Origin: Meandrina meandrites
Taxonomy: Eukaryota; Cnidaria; Anthozoa; Scleractinia; Meandrinidae
DNA length: 64,000 nt
NCBI GenBank assembly: GCA_963693305.1
Contig: OY855912.1
Span: forward strand, 3,242,501 to 3,306,500
Reading direction: 5' to 3'
The position numbers and the translations under genes were made by a program. Below, piece after piece: positions 1 through 13,300 of this stretch. Below the pieces are notes generated by a model. The model saw nothing but the letters and a program-made list of their open reading frames with translations, did not search any database and was not told the origin of the DNA. Numbering within the stretch: the stretch's first letter is position 1; each line of letters starts with the position of its first letter.

Positions 1-1497
1 ACTTAGAAGTTGAAACTAAAGCATGTACAGTAATTGACAACTTGCCAAAAATCAAATCGAATTGGGATTTAGGGATTAAGGAATCTCTATTTAAATGAAT
101 GTTTGGAATCATTTTGCAGCGAAGTGTAAACGAAGGCATGAATAGCCTGTCGAAATGTTCCTTGATAAAAAAAACCGCAAAACATGACTAAAGTCACTGA
201 AGACAATTGCCGCTTCGACAAGGTGTCTGGAAGAGTTTTCGTGCGCTCTAGCCTTTCATGCAATTTCATAACTCAATGTAACAGTTTGTTTAGTAAGTTT
301 CTTCGAAATAATCTCGACGGCATGCAAATTTGTAAGCTGAAAAATACCAAAATGAAGGAATGCGAGGAAACTTTCTTTGCCATTGAGTGTGTGTGAGGGC
401 CAAATATAGTATACCTAAATGATGGTGTTTAATATATGAAAAAAGAATGCTTTCATCGGCACTTTACATAATTCTATCGGCTTCATTGTAAATGTACTCT
501 TAAAATACTTTTTCATCAAACTAATTGCTTTTTAGATAAGTTTATTCTGGATTAGTGTTTGCTCTAAGCTAAAATATCTCGCCACAAACAATTTTCAACT
601 GAGTTCACACTTTTCTAGTACACTAGTTAATTACTATTCTTATGCCGGATCACTTCTGAGAGAAAGCGCAAAGTAATTGTCAGTGGTTGCTAATTTCGAC
701 ATAAAGACACATTCCAAATAAAAACTCTTTGCGTCACTAACTAAAACACTCACAGTAACAACTGAAGTGTCCTGAAACGTGTAACGCGCGGGTCGATTGA
801 GCTTAATAACACCCGGCTGAAAAACTGATCAAGAAACTATCACTTACAAGCGAGAATTAAGGTTACGTACATTACTGTGAGATTGCATAGAAAGTTTTAC
901 TACACACCTTCTGTGGCAGATTCTTTGTCTTTGGTTGTTGTACTCATGCCAAATTCATTTTTCGTAACTCGTACATGATGTCAATTTGATATCCAAAAGT
1001 ATAGCCACCCTTCATTTAGGTGGAATTGATTTTCTAGAGCCTCTTCATGATACGGCTGGTTGCACAGTAGCTGGGTATGAGTGAATACTTTGATGCTTTA
1101 CAAAACGGCGGTTTTGTGACGTCATAATTTGTTTTGACGCGCAATTATGTCAATTGACCGAACGCGCGAGCTTCCTTAATTATTTTGCGCGCGCTAGAAT
1201 TTCACAAAGCCTAGTCCGTGTAACTGAAAATTAATAAACTGGCTAAAACATGGATTATTGTTCATGTTGAATTGACACACAGGCCTGCCTGTCTGAAGGG
1301 CCAAAATGCCTAGTCTATAAACTCTTGTAATATATGCGGTTTTCCCGTAATTTGTACAAGTGTAATAATTATTGTATATCGATATTACTCAAACTGGAAA
1401 TCGATGCTGATCGATCATACTTGGTCAGATAAAGCCATAATGACATTAAAAAATTCTCTTCCCCTTTTGCATGAAATTTTCGGCTGCAGTTGAAGTA
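1..1497. other. Intergenic, no gene recognised
   Basis: AT-rich sequence with stop codons in all frames and no exon with convincing splice sites. Short open frames at 87-396 on both strands overlap each other and have no recognisable domain. Nothing else is supported here. Confidence 0.5.
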
Positions 1498-2014
1498 TCG
1501 GGGGTGGAAGCGGAATCATTGGACTTTCATGATTCATGATTCCTGTCTTGTTTTACCTCAATGATTCGTGATTCATTTAAAAATTTCATTCGATATTCAT
1601 GATTCATTTGTCATTGTTTTCATCCAGTTTTGAAAATAAATTCACTGTGTGTGACATACCTAATCACATAATCACAGTCAAGTTGATAGGTAAGGGGGTG
1701 AAAATTTTAATCGTGTTTCCAGTGCTTTCCTGTAGGGAGGTCTGGGGGCATGCTCCCTCAGAAAATTTTGAAAATTAGACTCTCGGAAATGCTATTTTCG
1801 GCCATTTCTGTGATATAACTGTTAAGAAGTTTCGTAGTTTGCATTCTATATTCACACGCCTCCAATGTCGATGGAAGCATATTCATTTGATATTCGTGAT
1901 TCTTTTACCCATCTCTCGTTATTCATGATTCTCAAGTTTTAAACACGAAGATTCATGATTCCTACCAATTTTACAGCTATGATTCATGATTCATGATTCC
2001 GCTTCCACCCCCGA
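1498..2014. mobile_element. hAT-type non-autonomous element (MITE)
   Basis: The two ends are inverted copies: TCGGGGGTGGAAGCGGAATC at 1498 and its reverse complement ending at 2014. The element is flanked by identical 8-bp copies of TTGAAGTA at 1490-1497 and 2015-2022, the target-site duplication length of hAT transposons. Both halves contain clustered copies of the word ATGATTC, including TGATTCATGATTC runs just inside the ends, which look like subterminal transposase-binding repeats. No transposase frame is left, so it would depend on a partner element. An internal stretch at about 1733-1782 is related to sequence near 57470-57525. Confidence 0.85.
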
Positions 2015-4830
2015 TTGAAGTAATATGCATATGACGCGCGAGCCTTTTAAATCGCTCTGCAGCCTCTTGGGATTTTTCAGGTGTTAATCACGTAGTTAGA
2101 CAGTTTTCACTGGAATATTATATAACTTGCTTTTGTGATCGCGGTATACTGGTCTTTGTCAGAAAAAAATGTCAACTATGGCTCATGTTATTAATGTGAC
2201 TAAAGGAATAGTACGTGATGATATCAAGCAATCAAATAGCTTCAACTAAGTCTACTACCATGATAAATACATGTTAAATCAATGCATGGATGTATCAAAT
2301 AAAGTTGAAAAGGTATCACTTTATATATTCTCGATTAAAACGTTTGTAACTCGGTTGGCGCTGTATTGATCGCTTGCAACCACGTGACAAGGCGGCCATG
2401 TTGGTGGTCAAAACAATAAAAAACTTTTTCGCAGAATTTGCATGATAAAAAAGTTTAGTTCCCAGCGGAGGAAAACGCTTTGTTGTTGTCCCCCAGCATG
2501 GCTGCCGTGACGTCAGTTGCAAGCCAGCAATAATCTTTATAGGAAAAAATAATCTATGAGCGGTACCGACTGACAATCTTTTGCAAAGTCTACCTATTTA
2601 AACGGTAAATTTGGCTTACTAGCCGATTCAATACTAGCACACATAGTTTGGTACACCTCACAGTGATGCTAAATTAATGAATACACGTTTGCAAAGATAT
2701 ATCTCAAAATGTTTTAACTTGATTGGCATGATATGGATTAGTTTAAATCACATGAAATCGATCAGGTCACTAAAAGTTGACCTCGTAGCATCTTTTGTAA
2801 GGATTACTGAAAGTGATCCGTGATCAATGTCACATGCCGGCAACTATTTTTTAAAATCAAATAAAAGCAGCGTCGCTGATTTTACGTTGATAAAATAACA
2901 AGTTGAGAGCGTCATTTAGAAAAGTATGGTGTGAACAGTCCTTCTGTTTCCCTGCTACGCCATATCACCAGGCTGGGGAGAAATATGAATATCTCACTGA
3001 ATCAAACTTGGACAGAGAGGTAGTTTAATTGCAGTCAGTCAAACAAGAAGCTATATATGAAAACCGGAAAATTAAAAGAAACACTTTCAGGTGCTTCACT
3101 GTGACGTCACTTTACTTTCAATGACGTCTCGAGCATTCACTTGACCATATATAGATTCTATTCAATAATTATTTGCTTCAGCTTCGTAATTATATCCGGT
3201 AGCGACACAAAGGGAAATGCTAATATCTGAACATATAATGGCTGCGAGCAATCGTAATTTCTGGGTAATTTCAAGGTTCTTCGATTATTTCATGTAGTCT
3301 GATTGAACAGTATTTGTCATTTTCAAGCGATGTTAGGTGTTTATTCGCTTTACAACGTAATTTTTACTGAAAAGAATATTTGAATTTGAGCGCGAGTCGC
3401 TGAAAGAGAAACTAAACTTTTTTTACAAGCCTGTTTTCCGTGAAATCATAAGGAAAACATAAAACTCTAAGGTGTTACACAACTCAACTCATGAAAGGTT
3501 TGAACTTAGAACACTTTATTCGATCGGATCACGGACATAGGAAGTTGTTGTACATAATTTTGAGCAATTTAGATGTACCAATTTTATCGTGTAGTGTTAA
3601 ATAAATCATCATTCCTGGAATGTTTTCAATTATTTCGATCCCGCGGTTGAAATCAGCCGTGGAAATTGTTAAACAAACGTATCAAATACATCGAACAACA
3701 ATGTCCTTGAATAAATATTATGACGAAAACAGATTTTTAAAGTGTTGCACAAACCTATGGTGTTCGCAGCGGAATAAAGCCACTGCTGGAGATCTGGGTT
3801 CTAGCTTTGTACGTGCGCACAGAAGGAAGCACTTTTATTAATTTATCCCCGCGAGAGGCCTTTTATTAAGCGTATTTCATGAAAATAATGTTTGCGTTAC
3901 AGCGCCTTTGTCTTTCTGAGATATGACGTAGGGTCAAGGGTAGCAATCAAAGTGTGTTTATTTTGCCCAGAGCTGTTCTCGAATTCCTCAAGTTGGCGCC
4001 AAAAGTGGCATTCGGAAGGACTTTTGAGAAAAATACCCAGGGTTCCCTTGGTGCGTACAAAGCTCTGTCGTTTAGTGTGTTGTGTTGGATTTCTTCGCGT
4101 CCGACGTTTTTTAGGATGACAACCTCGATGCTTCGAATCTTAAAGATATGCAAATTTCGCTGGAAGTGCTGAAGTCGTCATGCTATTTGCATGAATAATC
4201 ATAAGGCCACACTGCTGAGCGGACATTACAGCGTAATTGAGGGAACTGAATTGTTTTAACGTAATCTCGCGCTGCGAGTGAACTAAACAACGGCGGATTC
4301 TTTTTCAAATTGATCATTGTGGATGAATTCTCCAGTGGAAAATCGAAGATAAAGTCTTCAACGAAACGAATTATTGCGTTCGAGAACGTTTCCTTGGGAT
4401 TTCGTTGCTAACTCGATCGGCTCCGTACGAAGTTACGTTCTGGTTGCTTGGTTTCGAATTTTGGCGTCGCTGACCCAACTTGTCAATCCACGTTGAGCTA
4501 GTCCTCAAAAACGTGTCCCGAACTGCACTTGTTTTAAATGTCATCAACTTGTACTGGATTTCAACAACAAGGATTCCAAGCCTTTAAATTCATCACTGAA
4601 GCGAAAAGTGTTCATTAAGACTTTAAATAACAAGTTTTAGAGAAAGTTTTCTAATGGACACCTGGTTTGGCTGTTGTGTCATTAACGGGACGATTTAATC
4701 CAAGAACAGATCAATTTTTGTATACTATTAACAACTGACTTTGTGGTGGTACAGAAGCCTCAGATATACGGATCATACGGAAAGAGGAGTATTTAAGTTT
4801 CAGTTTTAGGTTGACAGTCGTTTCACCACC
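2015..4830. other. Upstream region and probable 5'UTR of the formin gene
   Basis: No coding exon is supported. At 2390-2530 there is a dispersed-repeat-like stretch with GGCGGCCATGTTGGTGG and a CATGGCTGCCGTGACGTCA word, similar to motifs near 38850 and 57100. Open frames at 3620-4172 lie on both strands, overlap, and have no domain. The last few hundred bases probably include the formin promoter and 5'UTR, but no TATA box or initiator could be assigned with confidence. Confidence 0.4.
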
Positions 4831-5385
4831 ATGAAAACGAACGAAAATTGGCCCGAAGCTTTCGGTTTCACTGTTGGCGGACGGGCGCCCGTTGTTATTC
4901 TTTCTGTCGATGAGAATTCCGTTGCACAGAGAGCAGGACTTCAACCTGGCGATCAAATACTCGAAGTCAATGGGGAGAACGTTCAAGGATTAAGTAAAGA
5001 AGAAATAATCCTGTTAGCAAAACGATCGCGTACAGTTCCTCCAGCGCTCGCTGTAATTTCTCGAATTCGAACGTTCGATGTTCGTCGTCGAAGAGGTCGC
5101 TTTGGATTTGCGGTGCGAGGCAAAGGTCCCGTGTTCATTGCAGAAGTGGAGCAAGGAAGTCCGGCTCAAAGTGTCGGCATTCGGCGCGGCGATCTTATCC
5201 TTCGCATAAATGGTGTTAACTTGAGACATATGAATGAGGATCAAGTCGGACAAATGATCGATACATGCGGACCAACGATTTCTATAGTCCTTATTGCAGG
5301 AGCTACAGATATCGGAATAACTGACAAGCGGGGAGGAAAAAGTTCTTCGTCGCGGTATAAGAGGGCAAGGGATTTCTTCGTTCAG
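4831..5385 (+). CDS. GRID2IP-like: Formin exon 1: tandem PDZ1 and PDZ2
   Basis: One 555-nt exon codes for residues 1-185 and ends at the donor TTCAG/GTGAGT. PDZ1 (about residues 8-80) has the carboxylate-binding loop AFGF, then AGLQPGDQILEVNG. PDZ2 (about 85-165) has RFGF, then VGIRRGDLILRINGVNL. Both keep the GDxIL(E/R)(V/I)NG strand-turn that marks PDZ folds. The opening residues resemble the N-terminus of the long isoform of mammalian delphilin as I recall it. After PDZ2 comes a basic, serine-rich linker. PDZ domains bind C-terminal peptides of membrane proteins. Confidence 0.93.
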
Positions 5386-8300
5386 GTGAGTTGGTAGATT
5401 GTTATATATTATTGATCAAAGTTCTTGTGTTTGTGTGGATATCAAACACAAAAGTTGACATTTCAGTCGTGAAGCAAGTTTATTTTTCTTTAAATAGAGT
5501 TATATAAACCTTATGTCTGAACTTCAGTTAATCGATTATAAAACTTCCAGTAAGAAACTTCACAGAACTTTGCACTGATTGTCATTTACGTGTTCAACTA
5601 AGTGGCTTTGCTTTTGGCATATTCCATGAAGAGATCATCGTAACTGAAAACACATGCTCAACTTTCAGGATTTTTGTTTGTATACAACAATTAATTATAT
5701 TCTGTGTGCACTTGTAGTCGATATCTGCGATTATATAGCTTATAATAAATTTGAAAACGTACCATTTAATTGTTTAATTTATTTAACAAAAGGAATATGC
5801 AGTAGTTAATGATGTTAACATTTTTAGATCGCACTGGCAATTAATTAGTAGGTTTGATATTTTGATTATGAAAATGTCAGATTATGCTTTTACAAAGTCG
5901 TTCTGTTAAATTCCTGCGTCATCGTATAAATAATCAACCGTAAACAGACATATTATTTCAGTATCATTTTCAAAATAAACTGTCAATATGCTCCACATTG
6001 CTTCAACATTTAGGATCCTCTAGTAAGCACAAAATGCAGGGCTACAGTACAGAATAGTCAGGAATGAATGCTTTCATTAGTATACACATCATAGATTGTG
6101 GGTGGCCGGTGACATGTACTTCAATTTATAAATGAAGTCGTTTGCATCAGCTGGTTGTTTTAGCAGACAGTGAGCAAGGTGCACCATAACACATCTTTTA
6201 GAAACACAGAACATTTATTCCAGTAAACAATTGACTGAAATCATAAGTTAGCAGTGTCAACGTAAAGTATAGCAACAAAATATAAGTATATATTTGGCTG
6301 TTTATGAAAATTAATTCTTGATCATTTATTGATTTATATTGATCATAAACTGTAGTTAGGTATTTATGAAGGATGTATAAATATTGGTCTCCAAATTTTG
6401 TCCTGACAATATAAAGCTTGAGAAAGGCTTTGCAACATGTCGGTGTCTTTCTTTTTTCTAGGGGGTAGGGCAGGGGGTACTTATTAATCTGCTTTAAGTT
6501 GCACCATAGCGAGCTATTATTCACTTTTAATTTGTTTTTCTTTGTAGATGAATTATTATTTAGCCGGTCAAGAAAGCAGCAAAAAGCAACTCATCAAGGC
6601 CCTTAATCAGTATGCACGAGACAGATCCATTGAGCAACTGGCACAGAGCCTGAAAGGAATCCTACGGACCCCTGTAGAGAGGAAATTATTGCGAGACATA
6701 AGGTAAACTATTAAACAATTAAATAGTAGATCATTATTTTTAGAAATTCATTTTCATGTATTGATCAAGAATCTGTATTTGTATTAAAAACTAGCTATGG
6801 TATATTGCATTTCCTGAGTTTTGATTGGTCAGGCCATGGTATCGGAGCTCATATACATGTACCATGCACCAAAAATTTAATATGGTGTAGGTGTAAGCAC
6901 CAGCGAGAACAACCAGGGAGCTCAAATATTTGGGTGTTTTAATAAAACAATTATTCCATTTGTGCTTGTTGGATATGAGATATGAGATACCATCTCATAC
7001 CAATGCGTGCTCATGGAATAATTATTGTGAAATATAAAATAAATATGAACAAAAATGAAGTTAAAACTAAATCAAATATGCACTTTAAATAGCAGTTCAG
7101 TCATGAGTTTATAAAATGCTCTGTTAAATTATTATTTATCTCTTTTTATTAGGAGTTTCATTCCCAAAAGTGAACAGCCATTATTTGACATCCTTGTTGG
7201 AATGAACAGTGAGATAATGCATTCCAAGAGACAGCCGGTTGATGAAGATTTTTTTCCGGATATCTCAAGTGCTTCTGACCTGGAATTTTCAGATTATAAC
7301 AGCAGTGACACTGGCCCTTTGGGACGGTTTGGGTAAGTTTAGCAATATCCCAGTGTACAAAGTCTGCCGCACACTAGTTGATTTTTCATCTTAGAACAGG
7401 AGATTTTTATCGGGCTCAAATTGGGTCAAAATAAAATTTATTGGGCCATCAGCCTGTCGCACACTAGCCGATTTTTTGGTCACGTTCCTGTTCAACAGCC
7501 ACCTTGTTAAAAATGATGCTGCTCATGTGACTATTAAATTTTTTAGTATAGCAATGCTTTCTAGCTCATTGGTTAGGACGCGAGGTTAAGCCCCTGATCC
7601 ACTGCACACTAGCTGACAAGGCCTGACAAGACATTTTGAGATCTAGCACTGCCAGGTATTGCCAGACAAGGCCCAATCTTGTTGTAGACTTGTCTGAATT
7701 CACCGCACACTAGCTGACAAATTTGGCCTGTTGAAGACTTTGAATGCTTTTTAATAAGAATTAGATAATTATGTATAGTCATGCATATGTACATGCACCC
7801 TGGGTGCAAGACTGCTGCAATTGCATGATTTTCTTTCAGCACTTGGTCACTTGGAACAAGTAATCAGTACAGGGGAATGGCAAGACAGCAAACAGAAGAG
7901 AAGGTTGCAGGTCCTCCAAGGCGAGTACATGCAGCTACTTTGTCTGAAAAGTGCATTACATTCTGAAAATAGCATGTAATTGAAGTCCTGCCTAAAACAA
8001 GTAGTTTGAGGCCAACAGATGTTCTCACAGTGTTACGGATTTTATAATTGGCTGGCCTAATGAGAATTAAGGTGGCTTTAACTACAGTTTTGAGGTGGTA
8101 AATGAGCCCAAATGTTCAGAAATATTTTATCTTTCTCTTATTTCTGTTTGTTACAGCGTACAACAATCATATGAAAAAATTGAACAAAACAAATGCCAAT
8201 AAACAGGCAAAATGAACTACCAAGTGTTTAAAGTGCATATGAAGTAAAAAATATTTATTGCTTATTTTTAAGGCTTTTCAAAATAAATACGAATGGCGTT

Positions 8301-10329
8301 TTCTTTTTTGAAATATCTTTTTTCGTTTTAGAGATATTTACTGGTTTTTGTATTATACAAATGAGGAAAGTGATGACGTCATTAATCGTTCCACAAAAAG
8401 ATAAATCACTTAATCAAGCGTATCTCTTGGAGTATTAAAGCGGTGTTCTTCAAACTTGGCACCATCAATGTTCATCATAAAAGGCACAAGATGGCACCCG
8501 TTGCGCCGTTGCCATGGCAACAGTTTTCCGCAAAGACTTATTTCTGTTAACACTGACATTCCCAGTTTATTCTTAACCAAAGGTGATGCACTCCCAACAA
8601 GCTAACGAAGATAGTTGAGCTAAGATGGGTACCACGTGTGTCCCATGCCAGACCCACTGTTCATTTTTAAAGTGCTGCAAATGGAGATATTTTGTTTATA
8701 ACAGAAGGAGACTGGATCCAAGACTGTTACCATGGCAATGGCGCAACGGGTGCCATCTTGTGCCTTTTATGATGAGCATTGATGGTGCCAAGTTTGAAAA
8801 ACACCGCTTTAATACTACAAGAGATATGCTTGATTAAGTGATTTATCCTTTTCTGGAACGATTAATGATGTCATCACTTTCCTCATTTGCATATTACAAA
8901 AACCTAAATATCTCCATAACGAAAGAAGATATTTCAAAAAGGAAAATGCCATTCATCTTTATTTCGAAAAGCCTTAAAAATAAGAAGTAATTATTTTTCA
9001 CTTCATATGCACTTTAATTAAGAGGGGACTGGGCACTAGCAGTTATAATGGCATTTTTCTCAAAATCTTCATGTATGACCCCACCTCAAAATTTCAGAAA
9101 TTAGAAATTGTAAATTGCAAATATTTCAATTTTTTTTTGGGTACAGATATTTAATTTATTTGCTCAGTTGCAGGGATTGGCAATTTATTCCTCTTTGTTA
9201 GTTCAACTTTTTTCAAAATAACTTCTTACAATGTGTTGTGCATTTGCCTTTTTGCTGCAGGCCTGTGCAAATCAGAAGAGAGGGACCTGGTGCAGGGTTT
9301 GGTTTTACGCTGAGTGGGAGTTCTCCAGTATTCATCAAAACTGTTGACAGAGGTAAGCTCCATTTGCACACACTGAGTGGCACCTTGGACAAGAAAACCT
9401 TTGTGCAATAAGCTCCAGTGGTAGGGGCAAAAGTCAGACAGGATCAACTTGGATCACTGATTTGAATAAGAATAGCAGCTAATTTCAAGAACAAGGAAAT
9501 AAACAATAGTGCTAGCTATTCTTATTTGAATCAACCATCCGAGTTGATCTGGTCCAACTTTTGTCCCTGCCGTAGTCTAAGGGTTAATGCATTGGACTCT
9601 GAATCAGGAGGTTCAATGTAGCCATTTTCCGCTGTTGTGTTGTGTTCTCGGGCAAAAAACTTCCTTCTTTCCTCTCATGTGGGATGGGACAGGAGGGCGG
9701 GAGCCTGGGAGAAAAGGGGCGGGAAGCGGGAGTAAAAGGTACGGGAAGTAGGTGTAGAAGATACGGGATACGGGCCCGCAGTAATCGGTTCAAGATACAT
9801 GTTTTCTAATACCTGGTTCACACTAGTGACATAACGTCATGGACACAGCAACATAAAGGAAAGATCAGTTTTTCCTTATCTTGTTATACTTACAGTATGT
9901 ATGTCATTATGTTGTGTTGTTTGTGAACACTGATGACATAAAACATCAAATTGAATATGAAGTTTTTTCTACATTTGTGTGACCTTGCTGTTATCTTGTA
10001 TGCAGTTAAAAGCAATTTAACAGAGTTAACAACAAAAAGCTCCTGCGTTCCCTTGGTAGTCAGTGGTGTTTTGATATGTGCATGCATCAGGATTCCACGT
10101 GTGCTCAGTCTGAGAAGTGTTGGCAGGCATTACAGGGGTAGCGTTTACAGTGAGCGTTTTGTGTAGGAGCACGTCTTCAAGGATGTCCCCCCCTTCCCTC
10201 CCTTCCTTTCCACTGTTTACCAGTGTGACAGGTGCCTGTCCTCCCTTCTCCATGAGGGCTCATGGCTGGGTTGCCAGGATTTGCCAGCCGTGGGAGCGGT
10301 CTCCATCTAGGAGCTGGCTGCCAATAGTT

Positions 10330-10361
<32 letters not shown>

Positions 10362-13300
10362 TATTTAGTGATGCAGCTGTTAATGTGTCACTAATGAGAA
10401 CCAGGCCTTACTGTAATACATGTTGCAATACATTGTGTACAATCAATACAAAGAGGGCTTAATATTATTTTCTGGAGTTGAATGGAGTTTGTGTCTCTTT
10501 CATTTAGGAGGAGCAGCTTCCCAGGCTGGGATTATGGCTGGAGATCACATTCTAGAAATTAATGGATTAAATGTCAGGTAATTAAGCAAGCTTTTTGTGG
10601 TAAAGATTGCACTGCATTGACACCTTTCCCTTAAAACTTATCTGAAATGCTGCTTTAGGTTAGTGTACAACAGAACCATTTGCCCAAACAGCAACTGTCA
10701 AATTTATTCTTTACAGCCTGTTACGGCGTTTATTTACCTGTTTATTTTCACTCTAGGGGAAAGTCACACCTTCACGTTGTGAAGCTTTTGAAGGGAAGTG
10801 GCTCGCAGCCAACCCTATTGGTTCAGTGGCGTCCTACAAGTGCATTAAAACATCAGTCATCACTGTCATCACTTCCTTCATCAAGCAAGTCGTCGCAGCT
10901 GTCTGTTACATTTGAAAATGAAAGGCCTGCGACAGTGTCAAGGTGCTCGTCTATGGCATCAAAGAATTTCTCAATCAGAAGTGATTTATTCATGAACGGA
11001 GCAGGCTACAACAGGAATGATCTTCGATTGCTTTCCAGGCAGTTCAAAATCCAGGTACAGTTAAGAATAATAATTAATGCATATTCATAATGGGAAGTGT
11101 GGTGGCCTAAGGTTAGTGCGCTGGACTCCGGATCGGGTGGTCCGGGTTCGAGCCCTGGCCTGGGCACCGCGTTGTGTTCTTGGGCAAGACACTTTACTCT
11201 CATAGTGCCTCTCTCCACCCAGGTGTATAAATGGGTACCGGCGAATTTACTGCTGGGGGTAACCCTGCGATGGACTAGCATCCCATCCAGTGGGGAGTAG
11301 AAATACTCCTAGTCGCTTCATGCTACGGAAACCGGGGATAAGCACCGGCCTGATGGGCCACTTGGCTCGTATGCAGACTTTACCTTTACCATATCCATAA
11401 TGAAACCTTTGAGATGTATCTTCATTATCAGAATATAAATCTGATTCAGAAATTGTACAAACAAATCACAATCCTAGCATAATTTTTATGGCTGCTGAAC
11501 AAGTTTGAATCTCTTATCCAATTATCATTTCACATTTTCTTGGTTATTACAGTTGTAGCCTTATTTTCATGTTGAAGCCTTGCTGACTCACAACAACATG
11601 GCTTAGAATACCATATAAAGCAAACCAAAAACATGGCTCTTGCAAAGTATTAAAATTTGAGATAGTGTCTGAATTCAGGGGACTTTTACTCGAAAGAAAT
11701 CCATTTGTCAAACCTAAGGTACATGTAAAAAAGGTAATGTTTACAGTGAGAAACCTGAGGCCCTAGTAACTGTGTAGCTTTATGACTAGGAAATTAAGAA
11801 ACAAATAAAGTTATTTTCAAATAACACTCAACAGATGAGTCAGCTTCTAACACGGGGTGAACAACTTGTCGTCAAACAAAGCCTTAATCAGTATAGTAAA
11901 GACAGAAGTGTGCAAAGACTCATCAATGCACTGGAGCCTGTTCTGGATGACGGAGCTAAGCTGCAGATGCTGCACTACTTGAGTGAGCTTCTGCCTGATG
12001 CAGAGCAGCGAGCATTTGACAGAGCAGCTGCAAGAATGATCTCTAGGAAAATGGACAGTATGTGAAGAGCATAATTTCTTTTTTAAAAAATTTGTATTCA
12101 TGTTAAAACTTGCAAGCTACATGTAGCTTGGTAAACAGAAATTTTCCCTACACAGCCAGTTCTTTCCTTGCTCAAGAGATACAGCTGTATCAGTGGAAAA
12201 TACTACCTAAAGCCTCTGTAGTGATGATGTAGCTTCTCAAAAGATCTGTGAAGCGTCTTATTGGTAGGGCTGCAACGATACATTTTCTTAGCAACCGATA
12301 CATATCTCGGTACAAGTGCCACGATATGATACACGATACGATACATCATATTAACATACAACTGACAACTGACGTAATGTTACTAAACTGCTTTGGAATC
12401 TTTAATTTCCATAATTGATAACAATTAACAAATGGTAAAAAATAACACAAGAATATAACGAGAAGTGTCTTACCCCTTGGCCATCGTAAAAAACTTTGAA
12501 TCCAAAGTCTTTCCATACCTTTGACTTATAAGAGGACGGTGCCAGTTGTAACTCAACTGCAGAGGAAGACATTTTGTCGAAAGAACCAACGTGACGAACG
12601 GACCGCGTGTTTTTGTTGCGGGCGCATAAGACTGTGTCAGCTGACAACTTATTGAAACTACGCATGCTTTCGTGCTGCCATCTTGTAAAATACGTGACTG
12701 GAAAGCATGGGAAGCGATACTAAGCAACGACGAAGCCCTGTGGCTAAAAAAGGCCTGTACTTGGGTAAGGAGTCATAAAACTGATTAAAACAGTAATTTC
12801 TGAATGTTGGTAAAGTAATTTTTCATTTTTGATGAGAAATATTTTGTTGTTTTGCGATACAGCGATATCCCATTAAAATATCGATATTCGTATCGTGACA
12901 AAAAATATCGCGGTTCACCGGTGCACCGGTGTATCGTTGCAGCCCTACTTATTGGTTATTGTGGGGTTTTAACAGCTGGTATTCTATTTTAAAGTACAAA
13001 GTACAAAATCGTATTCACTTACAAAATTAAATGCCATATGCCAAGTGGATCTGTGTTGCAATTCATTTGAGGGTCAAACATTGAAGACTGAAATAAGCTG
13101 CTTTATCAAACATCAGTTAAAACTGGAGATAACGCTTACACTTATTTTGTAGATAAGAACTGAAACATCTATACTGTTTTCAGTTCCTCTGAGTCCTCTG
13201 AGTCTCTATACAAAATATACTTCCCCAAATAAATTAAAGCTTGCTAGTGCCACTCTTGAGAGTTATCATTTGTTTGTTTGTGGTTTTAGCTGGTGTCGTG

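Noticed and set aside
11097..11165. Possible tRNA gene in formin intron 6
   Set aside because: The tRNA-like part continues into a 297-bp SINE with 13-bp target duplications.
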